A stretch of 5,801 nt of DNA from Balneola sp. (GTDB lineage: Bacteria; Bacteroidota; Rhodothermia; Balneolales; Balneolaceae). The stretch covers positions 1 through 5,801 of the forward strand of contig PCAT01000022.1 in NCBI GenBank assembly GCA_002730655.1, written 5' to 3'. The position numbers and the translations under genes were made by a program. The notes beneath the pieces are model-generated. The model did not search any database. It was given only the letters and a program-made list of their open reading frames with translations, and was not told where the DNA came from. Below, piece by piece: positions 1 through 4,855 of the stretch (position 1 is the stretch's first letter; each line of letters opens with the position of its first letter).

Positions 1-72
1 GGTGGTGCTCATGCCGTGGGTGGTGCTCATACCGCAGGTAGTGCTCATGCCGAAGGTAGTACTCATACCGCA
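1..72 (+). repeat. 18-nt tandem repeat, four units, coding for a hexapeptide
   Basis: Four consecutive 18-nt units start at 1, 19, 37 and 55. Each begins GGT-[GA]GT-[GA]CT-CAT-[GA]CC and differs mainly at single positions and in its last codon (GTG, GCA, GAA, GCA). In frame they encode GGAHAV, GGAHTA, GSAHAE and GSTHTA. The array probably continues upstream of the window. Confidence 0.85.
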
Positions 73-93
73 CCAGCAATGGGTGCTGCGTAA
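1..93 (+). CDS. C-terminal tail of a Gly/His-rich repeat protein (5' truncated)
   Basis: An open frame runs from the first base of the window to a TAA at 91-93, so only the last 30 residues of the protein are visible. They consist of four copies of a hexapeptide of form G-[GS]-[AT]-H-[AT]-[AVE], followed by a short Pro/Ala/Met/Gly ending (PAMGAA). The regular 18-nt period with mostly synonymous or conservative differences, and the in-frame stop, support real coding. Low-complexity Gly/Ala/His tails like this occur in giant-virus structural or surface proteins, but the fold and function lie upstream of the window and cannot be judged. The next gene starts 30 nt downstream on the same strand. 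No clear 3' hairpin is present in that short gap. Confidence 0.7.
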   Translation, partial: GGAHAVGGAHTAGSAHAEGSTHTAPAMGAA

Positions 94-104
94 GATAAAA
101 ATAA

Positions 105-108
105 TCTA
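105..108 (+). promoter_or_regulatory. TCTA late-promoter-like element for the 124-885 gene
   Basis: TCTA lies in AT-rich DNA with 15 nt between it and the ATG at 124. The same tetramer sits at nearly the same distance before the genes at 1478 and 4462. CroV late genes are described as having TCTA flanked by AT-rich sequence near the start codon. The role here is inferred from position and sequence. Confidence 0.4.
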
Positions 109-123
109 AGTTGTATACTAGTA

Positions 124-885
124 ATGGGAAACTTTCCTAGTATTCAAGCAGGAATATCTAGCTCTGATGAAAAACAGCAAAAGGCTGAGTTATTAGATAA
201 TGAGCTAAAGCAAGCCGGTTTTTCCAACACGAAAATCGATCAAATGATCGCCGATGCAAATGATGTTATTGGTTGTGGACCAGAATGTCAGCGGGAGCGA
301 CGCATCAATGAACTCCAACGTGAGGTCAATGAAGCCAAACTACAAATCCAGAATGCACCTAGCGATTTAAGACGGGCTGAGCAAGAACTAATCACTTTTC
401 AAAACGGTAGTGCAGCTTATACTGAAGAAATGAGGAGAAGATACGAGAAAGAAGGTGCTGCTTTTGTTAAAGAGAGAGTTCTACAACATGAAACCATCGT
501 TCGTGATGCCAACACGTTGATCGATGAACTAGAGACCAGTGAAACTTATATGGATAATGCTCGAGAACTGCTCGATGTCAAGATCGGAAAGAATAAATTG
601 CTTAAATCGGAAATCGATACGAACACAGGAATTGTTAGGACAAATAACAGACGTGGTCAATACCGGGATGAGCAAATTGATACTTACTCCCGTTACCAGC
701 TGTGGACTACTGTTTTATATTATGTTTTATTAGTTGCGGTTATCGTTCGATTGTTTACCAAAGGACACTCCAAAAACAAAGGTAAATGGGCACTAATTGT
801 ATTGTTCGCGGTAATACCTTTTCTACTTAGGTGGATATATTTATTGATTATACAAGTTGGTGGCATAGTGAAAGGTATGATATAG
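124..885 (+). CDS. Probable myristoylated coiled-coil membrane protein with CGPECQ motif (putative virion membrane protein)
   Basis: This 253-residue protein begins MGNFPS, which fits the N-myristoylation signal (Gly2, Ser6) common in giant-virus virion membrane proteins. Residues about 14-48 are charged and helical. A short I-G-C-G-P-E-C-Q segment (49-56) is followed by a long amphipathic, probably coiled-coil region (57-165). Two hydrophobic helices (about 191-211 and 222-243), separated by a basic K/G/N/S turn, close the protein. The CGPECQ-plus-helix pattern, followed by an A-P ... G-x-x-x-Y stretch (78-99), resembles an uncharacterised family I recall from NCLDV genomes; this is recognition from memory, not a search. 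The likely place of action is the inner virion or a factory membrane, with the coiled coil on one face. The start is the first ATG after the previous stop, with a TCTA element 15 nt upstream and a 3' hairpin at 937-961. Confidence 0.85.
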   Translation: MGNFPSIQAGISSSDEKQQKAELLDNELKQAGFSNTKIDQMIADANDVIGCGPECQRERRINELQREVNEAKLQIQNAPSDLRRAEQELITFQNGSAAYTEEMRRRYEKEGAAFVKERVLQHETIVRDANTLIDELETSETYMDNARELLDVKIGKNKLLKSEIDTNTGIVRTNNRRGQYRDEQIDTYSRYQLWTTVLYYVLLVAVIVRLFTKGHSKNKGKWALIVLFAVIPFLLRWIYLLIIQVGGIVKGMI

Positions 886-936
886 ATGATCGTATAAACA
901 TGTATGAGCAAAAGACTTCTATTTTATATGTCTATT

Positions 937-961
937 TATCACTTGAAACGATGTAGTGATA
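937..961 (+). terminator. 3' hairpin after the 124-885 gene
   Basis: TATCACT (937-943) and AGTGATA (955-961) form a perfect 7-bp inverted repeat around an 11-nt loop. It begins 52 nt after the TAG stop and ends 16 nt before the next ATG. Mimivirus mRNAs are known to be cleaved and polyadenylated at such hairpins; the role here is inferred. Confidence 0.5.
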
Positions 962-977
962 TATAGTAACGCTTATT

Positions 978-1379
978 ATGCAACGCGAATGTGTGATTTG
1001 TTTCAATGAAAATAGAGAAGAAGATGCATATGGCCTCGGTCCAGTTATTTGCCCAGCTACCAGTTTGGTACATGAGGGATATCTTGTCTGTACGAACTGC
1101 ATTCAAAAATGGTACAGAACTAACTCAAGATGCATTATTTGCAATTCTGATAATCGTAGATTGGCAGGGGGCAGAAGTCATATTGCAGTAATTATGGATG
1201 GGGCGGCTGATTTAGATCCAGCGTTGTTTACTCGAGGTAGGTTACGAATACTTCGGGAGGCTGAAGATGAAGATGGGGTTGATGGAGGATGGAATGGTTG
1301 CGCCGGACTGCTGATCTTAACGGCTTTTTTCGCGGTGGCGATGTGGGCTATGGGAAGCATGGTAGCACATGGGCCTTGA
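978..1379 (+). CDS. Variant RING-like zinc-binding protein with C-terminal membrane anchor
   Basis: The 133-residue product has an N-terminal cysteine/histidine-rich domain: C5-x2-C8, C25, H32, C38-x2-C41, then I42-x2-W45 and C52-x2-C55. The second half (C-x2-C-I-x2-W-x6-C-x2-C) matches the RING-finger consensus well. The middle metal ligands are off-register: the usual Cys and His five and three residues before C38 are Glu33 and Tyr35, while C25 and H32 could replace them. It is therefore a RING-like or RING-variant domain. An acidic linker (about 94-102) leads to one hydrophobic helix (about 107-130) near the end. A membrane-tethered ubiquitin ligase, as known for several viral RING or RING-CH proteins, is the most natural guess, but E3 activity is not shown. 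The frame starts at the first ATG after the 937-961 hairpin. No convincing terminator hairpin follows it. Confidence 0.8.
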   Translation: MQRECVICFNENREEDAYGLGPVICPATSLVHEGYLVCTNCIQKWYRTNSRCIICNSDNRRLAGGRSHIAVIMDGAADLDPALFTRGRLRILREAEDEDGVDGGWNGCAGLLILTAFFAVAMWAMGSMVAHGP

Positions 1380-1459
1380 TTTCGGTTGCCGCTAGCATTG
1401 ACTTTTATTTGCATATATGGTGGACTTTTTCACTTTATGATACCTGACATTATTCATTC

Positions 1460-1463
1460 TCTA
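1460..1463 (+). promoter_or_regulatory. TCTA late-promoter-like element for the 1478-2188 gene
   Basis: TCTA lies 14 nt before the ATG at 1478, followed by an AT-only run (TATATATAT). Spacing and context match the elements at 105 and 4443. Late-promoter function is inferred by analogy with CroV. Confidence 0.4.
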
Positions 1464-1477
1464 CTATATATATCAAT

Positions 1478-2188
1478 ATGTGCTTTAACGCCAAGTATAG
1501 CGCTACTTTTGCGGGTTTAGGTGCTCTCGCTACCTATTGGGCATTCACTACTAAGGGCTCGTCTAAAGCGGTCGGACACAATCTTCTATACATACCGCTT
1601 GCCTTTTATACGTTCATGGAAATACTGCAAACTGTGCAATATTCTTTCGTCAACGAATGTGATTCCATGAATGAGTTTCTAACTGAGATATCCTATATTC
1701 TAATTCTTGTCCAGCCTATTATGTGGAATCTGATCTTCTTATTTAAGAGACGATCGGTATCTCTTCTCGGAGTTCATAGAGGTATATTGATATGCGCTAT
1801 TGCTCTTTGTGCGGTATGGATGCTTGCTCATGTGTTTAGAAGATTCCAGTGGTATGGTCACAAAAAGCATGTAGGAGAAGAGATCGTATCCGGTGATAGA
1901 ACATGTACTTATCAGAAAGAAGGAGAGCACTTGTATTGGAATTACGAACTATTTTCCAGACCGGGCATGGACCCTAATTGGTTCATGTACTTAGCCCTTT
2001 GGTTCATACCAGGTCTTCTTATTCCTGGCGAAGGACTCACTATTCTAACATTAGTAGGTGGGTTTTTAGCTAGTTGGGCGTATGTCCGGTACAAGAATCA
2101 AACCTCACATATTATTCCTAGCCTTTGGTGTTTGTCTTCTGCTCCTACCCTGATACTTAATGTGGCATACGCTTATCTGGCTATGTAA
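1478..2188 (+). CDS. Polytopic membrane protein with MCFNA start (possible DUF5765-like)
   Basis: A 236-residue protein with six or seven hydrophobic segments, at roughly 6-24, 35-55, 68-90, 102-120, 168-184, 186-204 and a weaker one at 213-235. The M-C-F-N-A-x-x-S start resembles the MCWSA-type start of a membrane-protein family in giant viruses and some cellular organisms that I associate with DUF5765. A glutamate/glutamine-containing second helix (M-E-I-L-Q-T-V-Q-Y) and a later loop, H-L-Y-W-N-Y (151-156), fit my memory of that family; this assignment is tentative. The loop at about 121-167 is polar, with Cys143 and several charged residues, and is the largest non-membrane part. No catalytic motif is visible, so the function is unknown. 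A TCTA element precedes the ATG and a strong 9-bp hairpin follows the TAA. The ATG at 1478 gives the family-like start exactly. Confidence 0.85.
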   Translation: MCFNAKYSATFAGLGALATYWAFTTKGSSKAVGHNLLYIPLAFYTFMEILQTVQYSFVNECDSMNEFLTEISYILILVQPIMWNLIFLFKRRSVSLLGVHRGILICAIALCAVWMLAHVFRRFQWYGHKKHVGEEIVSGDRTCTYQKEGEHLYWNYELFSRPGMDPNWFMYLALWFIPGLLIPGEGLTILTLVGGFLASWAYVRYKNQTSHIIPSLWCLSSAPTLILNVAYAYLAM

Positions 2189-2196
2189 TGGCGTTC

Positions 2197-2231
2197 AATG
2201 ATATTTCACTTTACAAAGATGTAATATCATT
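2197..2231 (+). terminator. 3' hairpin after the 1478-2188 gene
   Basis: AATGATATT (2197-2205) and AATATCATT (2223-2231) are perfect reverse complements separated by 17 nt. The structure begins 8 nt after the TAA and ends 15 nt before the next ATG, filling most of the intergenic space. It fits a Mimivirus-type polyadenylation hairpin. Confidence 0.6.
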
Positions 2232-2239
2232 ATAGTGTA

Positions 2240-2243
2240 TCTA
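2240..2243 (+). promoter_or_regulatory. TCTA element close to the 2247 start
   Basis: TCTA lies only 3 nt before the ATG at 2247, directly after the 2197-2231 hairpin. The spacing is shorter than at the other three genes (14-15 nt), so this is the weakest of the four candidates. Confidence 0.25.
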
Positions 2244-2246
2244 GTC

Positions 2247-3023
2247 ATGATAATTCCCTTATATGAATATGGAATGATGCCATCATCTAGAGTTAAATGG
2301 TTAGAGGATGGAAGATTTGGTATAACTAATGATAGAACAGGCATTGCTCTTACTAAAAGTTGTAGTCGATGTGATCGGGATATAGAAGAATGTAAGGAAA
2401 GAGAGTTGAAAGATATATCTAAATCTTGTCTAAGTTTACTTTGGATTCCTTGTTCTCACTGTATAAATAAAATCCGAGTTACGCCTAAAGAATTACAATG
2501 TATGACTGACTGTATCCTTCAAGAATACTATGAAGATATGAATGGAGGCCTAGGCTTCTTTTGTGATTGCGACTCCTGTGCTATAAGATTTAATGATGTA
2601 TCTGACTGGATTAAAAATAAACGAGTAGCACATTTATTCCGAGATTTCGCAATTGAAACTGTGTACTTCATTTGGAACTATGTCCCAAGTTCTACAAGTA
2701 AAAGAACTCGCTATCCGGATTGTCTGTTAGGCCGTTTTTATCCTGAGCTGTATTGCATCAGTAGGCGTATAAATAACAACTGCTTCATTTGGTCATTGAT
2801 GGCAAGTTATATGAACAGATTTATTCCACAGCAGATGAGAACTACTGCAATGGCCAAAAGGGTTATAAGAATGATTAACACAAATGAGGAGTTACCTTTT
2901 ATTCCCATTGAGATAATTGACAACATCATTTCATTTTGCTGTATGGACACATCAGAATGGGTGGAAGCGACTTATAACAAATCAATGATATCATTGATTG
3001 AAGCGTGTGAAACTCAAGATTAA
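2247..3023 (+). CDS. Cysteine-rich protein with C-terminal F-box-like motif
   Basis: The frame is open from a GTG at 2235, but the first ATG at 2247 is preferred for a eukaryotic virus and gives 258 residues. The first half is rich in paired cysteines: C39-x2-C42, C49, C61, C69-x2-C72 (with His71), C85, C89 and C106-x-C108-x2-C111. This suggests one or more structural zinc sites, but the spacing matches no finger I know. The middle is helical and aromatic. Near the end, L-P-F-I-P-I-E-I-I-D-N-I-I-S-F (216-230) resembles the first helices of an F-box, and such C-terminal F-box-like segments occur in poxvirus PRANC proteins and other giant-virus proteins. A role as a SCF-type ubiquitin adaptor, with the cysteine-rich part as target binder, is possible but inferred. 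The TAA at 3021-3023 directly abuts the stop of the convergent minus-strand gene. Confidence 0.8.
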   Translation: MIIPLYEYGMMPSSRVKWLEDGRFGITNDRTGIALTKSCSRCDRDIEECKERELKDISKSCLSLLWIPCSHCINKIRVTPKELQCMTDCILQEYYEDMNGGLGFFCDCDSCAIRFNDVSDWIKNKRVAHLFRDFAIETVYFIWNYVPSSTSKRTRYPDCLLGRFYPELYCISRRINNNCFIWSLMASYMNRFIPQQMRTTAMAKRVIRMINTNEELPFIPIEIIDNIISFCCMDTSEWVEATYNKSMISLIEACETQD

Positions 3024-3042
3024 CTATTGCATCCAATCTTGA
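3014..3042. terminator. Shared hairpin across the abutting stops of the convergent genes
   Basis: TCAAGATT (3014-3021) and AATCTTGA (3035-3042) form a perfect 8-bp stem with a 13-nt loop. The left arm lies in the last codons and stop of the plus gene, and the right arm lies in the last codons of the minus gene. Because an inverted repeat folds in either transcript, one element could define both mRNA 3' ends. Function is inferred from the Mimivirus hairpin rule. Confidence 0.5.
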
Positions 3043-4109
3043 TCGATCTTGCCGAACTGATGACATCTCCTTTCGATTCTACGCATCCCCGCTCCTTCTA
3101 TTGGTCCAGTCAGGCACTTTACGATTTGTAACCATTTGTCCATCAACTTAGAATTGCCTTTCGAGTAGTTTGGATTTGCTTCTCCCCACATTTTTATGCC
3201 TTTGGACTGAACAAACTCAACATCTTTGATCATCTTATTTATACGACCATCGTCTTTTTCCCAGCCTTCATCGCCTTTAACATAAGTTGTACCACGTTTG
3301 ACATCAGTACAATGTAATGGTCGGCTGAATGTACCCAGCTCTTCAAATCTCTTTCGAATTATGTTTTCTATTCCCTTTGCTTTTCCGTTTTCTAATGCGT
3401 AGCTAACATCATCCAAGGACATTGCTATTTGTTTTGCAAAATCGTCGATAGCGACCGCGTTGCCACACTTTTGATTGAGCAGAACTATAATATTATTGTA
3501 GTTATTTACGACCTTTGGCTCACTAACAGCCTCCATAATTCCGGATTCTAGTTGGCTTAGCTTATCCTTCAGTGCTTTGTTGTCTTCATACGTCTGATCA
3601 AGCTTAGTTGTAAGCGCTTTATTATCCTCACATGTTCTGTCTAGCTTAGTATTCAAAGTTCCTAACACATCCATAATGTCTTTATTGGCCTCCTCGCCAA
3701 CATCACATGTGCTTTTAGCAGCACTGACACTCGTACTTATCAGTTTACAGGACTTCTGATGTTTCCATAAACCACTTCTTGTTCTATAGGCCCTACCACA
3801 CTCGCATTTATGAACATCCTCAGAGTTTGGAAACATTTGGAAACAATTTGATACTTTTGATACTTTTGGTAAGGAAAAATTAGCATGTTTACACGACCTC
3901 TTGTGACGATATAAGCTCTCAATATGTTTGTACGACTTGCCACATGTACACTTTATGCTAGTTTTACTAGCATTTACTAGCATTTTATGCTTATCAGTTA
4001 AAAGGTGTTTATCATAATTACATTTGACAGACGTAGAATAGTCACACATCGGACAAACGAATATTTTGCTTATACTTTTTGATACTTTTGTGTTTCCTAA
4101 AGTTTCCAT
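3024..4109 (-). CDS. C2H2/C2HC zinc-finger protein with giant-virus-specific C-terminal domain
   Basis: The 361-residue protein carries three N-terminal fingers. The first is C19-x2-C22-x12-H35-x5-H41. The second and third are C-x-C-x12-H-x3-C (C54/C56/H69/C73 and C102/C104/H117/C121), so they are C2HC types with a one-residue first knuckle. A coiled-coil stretch at about 140-192 contains two near-identical 14-residue units (T-K-L-D-x-T-x-E-D-N-K-A-L). The C-terminal domain (about 200-361) has N-N-Y-N-N-I-I, then a helical region, then R263-P-L-H-C-T-D269-x-K-R272, Y276-V-K and G282-W. I recognise this combination from abundant uncharacterised paralogues in giant viruses, not from a search. 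Fingers suggest nucleic-acid binding and the coil suggests dimerisation; the role is unknown. The ATG is at 4107-4109 on the minus strand. Neither AAAATTGA nor TCTA is found close upstream. Confidence 0.88.
   Translation of the reverse strand: METLGNTKVSKSISKIFVCPMCDYSTSVKCNYDKHLLTDKHKMLVNASKTSIKCTCGKSYKHIESLYRHKRSCKHANFSLPKVSKVSNCFQMFPNSEDVHKCECGRAYRTRSGLWKHQKSCKLISTSVSAAKSTCDVGEEANKDIMDVLGTLNTKLDRTCEDNKALTTKLDQTYEDNKALKDKLSQLESGIMEAVSEPKVVNNYNNIIVLLNQKCGNAVAIDDFAKQIAMSLDDVSYALENGKAKGIENIIRKRFEELGTFSRPLHCTDVKRGTTYVKGDEGWEKDDGRINKMIKDVEFVQSKGIKMWGEANPNYSKGNSKLMDKWLQIVKCLTGPIEGAGMRRIERRCHQFGKIDQDWMQ
3570..3653 (-). repeat. 42-nt tandem duplication inside the zinc-finger gene
   Basis: Two copies of a 42-nt unit lie head to tail; for example, AGTGCTTTGTTGTC at 3571 pairs with AGCGCTTTATTATC at 3613. 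They encode two 14-residue units (two heptads each) of the coiled coil, T-K-L-D-[RQ]-T-[CY]-E-D-N-K-A-L. Differences are mostly at silent positions, so the duplication is old enough to have drifted while the protein was kept. Confidence 0.75.
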
Positions 4110-4191
4110 TATTTTTGACCAACATTATAAAAGCCCCGGATCACCATTTTTTCCTTATGGTCACAAACTATTCATCAAAAAAACCAAAATG

Positions 4192-4206
4192 AGAGCAATA
4201 TGCTCT
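4192..4206. repeat. Small perfect hairpin AGAGCA-ATA-TGCTCT
   Basis: A 6-bp perfect inverted repeat with a 3-nt loop lies within the divergent intergenic region, 66 nt upstream of the next larger stem-loop (loop to loop). Possible operator or RNA structure; no specific function is evident. Confidence 0.45.
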
Positions 4207-4215
4207 GAACCCGTT

Positions 4216-4293
4216 TTTTCAAAAATGAGTTTCTATAATAGGATCGTCAAACAAAAAATGGACATGGTTTTTTTCGATGTCCATTTTTGAAAA
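4216..4293. repeat. 12-bp inverted repeat TTTTCAAAAATG / CATTTTTGAAAA
   Basis: TTTTCAAAAATG at 4216-4227 and CATTTTTGAAAA at 4282-4293 are perfect reverse complements 54 nt apart. The right arm overlaps the right arm of the tighter 4254-4288 hairpin, so the two foldings are mutually exclusive. Confidence 0.5.
4254..4288. repeat. 12-bp perfect stem-loop in the divergent region
   Basis: AAAAATGGACAT (4254-4265) and ATGTCCATTTTT (4277-4288) form a perfect 12-bp stem around an 11-nt T-rich loop (GG, seven T, CG). It is the strongest hairpin in the window, yet it follows no gene. On the plus strand the stem plus flanking A/T runs could end an RNA beginning near the TATAAAAG at 4126; it could equally be a regulatory cruciform. 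Confidence 0.6.
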
Positions 4294-4338
4294 GTGAGAC
4301 CCTTTATGAAAGTTCAAAAAAGTGCAAAAAAACATCGA
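4274..4338. repeat. 7-bp inverted repeat TCGATGT / ACATCGA
   Basis: TCGATGT (4274-4280) in the loop and right arm of the 12-bp stem is the reverse complement of ACATCGA (4332-4338), and both sit beside A or T runs. It offers a third alternative pairing and may be partly a by-product of low complexity. Confidence 0.3.
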
Positions 4339-4442
4339 GTGGATATTTTGCGGTTAATGTGAAAATCATGTTACGTTATATGGTTTCATTAGTGCATATA
4401 ATATTCACCAGTCATTAAACGCACCATTATGGTAATAATTTT

Positions 4443-4446
4443 TCTA
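4443..4446 (+). promoter_or_regulatory. TCTA late-promoter-like element for the 4462-4830 gene
   Basis: TCTA follows a T run and lies 15 nt before the ATG at 4462, with AT-rich sequence on both sides. Spacing equals that at 105 and differs by one from that at 1460. Confidence 0.4.
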
Positions 4447-4461
4447 GGTATATGAATATAT

Positions 4462-4830
4462 ATGGTAGAACTAACTGTTAAGGGAGCAGTGACCTTTCTT
4501 TTAGGATGTATAGGAGCTCGTTTATTAATAGCATATACCGCGTACAAGCTGCCAAAGAAATGGCTTCCTTACCTTGGTGCGGGTGCGATTATTCTAGCAC
4601 TGTCATGGGTCTATATTTACCTGTTCAATGCCCGCCCCTTTGGATTAGAAGCAGGTGGTGTAGACAGCGGATTGCAGAAGATTTGGTGGAACGAATGGCG
4701 ACCTCTGCATGCCGGTTTATACTTGGCGTTCGGAGTAATGGCTCTCAATAAAAGTCCCAATTCTTACAAAGTAGTTTTGCTGGACACATTGATCGGTTTG
4801 ATGGGTTGGATGCACCACTATTATGTTTAA
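4462..4830 (+). CDS. Small four-helix membrane protein of a giant-virus family (IWWN / RPLH motif)
   Basis: The 122-residue product is mostly hydrophobic, with four probable membrane helices at about 8-28, 36-55, 82-97 and 103-121. Between helices 2 and 3 is a polar loop, R58-P-F-G-L-E63, then I74-W-W-N77 and R80-P-L-H83. Helix 1 contains G-C-I-G-A-R (15-20) and helix 4 begins with L-D108-x-x-I-G. This set of loop and helix residues resembles a small uncharacterised family I recall in many algal and environmental giant viruses, so it is probably a conserved virion or factory membrane component; no enzymatic role is apparent. The ATG at 4462 is chosen because it gives the full first helix. An out-of-frame ATG at 4452 would encode only nine residues. 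A TCTA element is upstream and a hairpin (4856-4871) is downstream. Confidence 0.85.
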   Translation: MVELTVKGAVTFLLGCIGARLLIAYTAYKLPKKWLPYLGAGAIILALSWVYIYLFNARPFGLEAGGVDSGLQKIWWNEWRPLHAGLYLAFGVMALNKSPNSYKVVLLDTLIGLMGWMHHYYV

Positions 4831-4837
4831 ACTCATG

Positions 4838-4845
4838 AAAATTGA
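4838..4845 (+). promoter_or_regulatory. AAAATTGA early promoter of the 4893-5468 gene
   Basis: A perfect AAAATTGA starts 55 nt before the ATG at 4893. This octamer is the established Mimivirus early/intermediate promoter and has a CroV counterpart. The match extends to AAAATTGATT-n2-TTAT, shared with the element at 5539. It begins only 8 nt after the stop of the preceding gene. Confidence 0.8.
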
Positions 4846-4855
4846 TTGTTTATTT

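Larger units (their letters stand above)
4110..4461. other. 352-nt non-coding divergent intergenic region with nested inverted repeats
   Basis: This is the only gap above 300 nt. It must hold the promoters of the minus gene (start 4109) and the plus gene (start 4462). It is full of A and T runs and has several inverted repeats between 4192 and 4338, described separately. TATAAAAG occurs on the plus strand at 4126-4133. A 74-codon plus-strand frame (4066-4290) crosses it but starts inside the minus gene and is low complexity, so I do not call it. No AAAATTGA occurs on either strand. Confidence 0.6.

Noticed and set aside
1..72. CRISPR-like array
   Set aside because: The units are 18 nt, contiguous with no unique spacers, and in frame with a stop; it is a coding tandem repeat.
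673..681. CAAATTGA, one mismatch from the early promoter
   Set aside because: It is inside the coding sequence of the 124-885 gene with no start codon at a suitable distance.
720..911. 63-codon minus-strand frame
   Set aside because: It is the antisense shadow of the two membrane helices of the 124-885 gene; its hydrophobic look comes from that.
1178..1414. 78-codon minus-strand frame opposite the RING-like gene
   Set aside because: It is antisense to a gene with clear cysteine motifs and a membrane helix; its composition reflects the complementary strand, and no promoter is seen.
1380..1477. Terminator hairpin after the RING-like gene
   Set aside because: Only short palindromes such as CATATATG (1412-1419) and a weak GGTG/CACT pairing are present, so none is called.
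2235..2246. GTG start giving four extra residues to the cysteine-rich protein
   Set aside because: A giant virus translated by eukaryotic ribosomes should use the ATG at 2247. There is no ribosome binding site, and the extra codons overlap the TCTA element.
4066..4290. 74-codon plus-strand frame over the divergent intergenic region
   Set aside because: It starts inside the minus-strand zinc-finger gene, is biased by A/T runs, has no recognisable domain, and ends inside the 12-bp hairpin.
4452..4481. Upstream ATG and nine-codon frame overlapping the start of the 4462 gene
   Set aside because: It is too short to be a gene. If transcription starts just after the TCTA it may not even lie within the leader.
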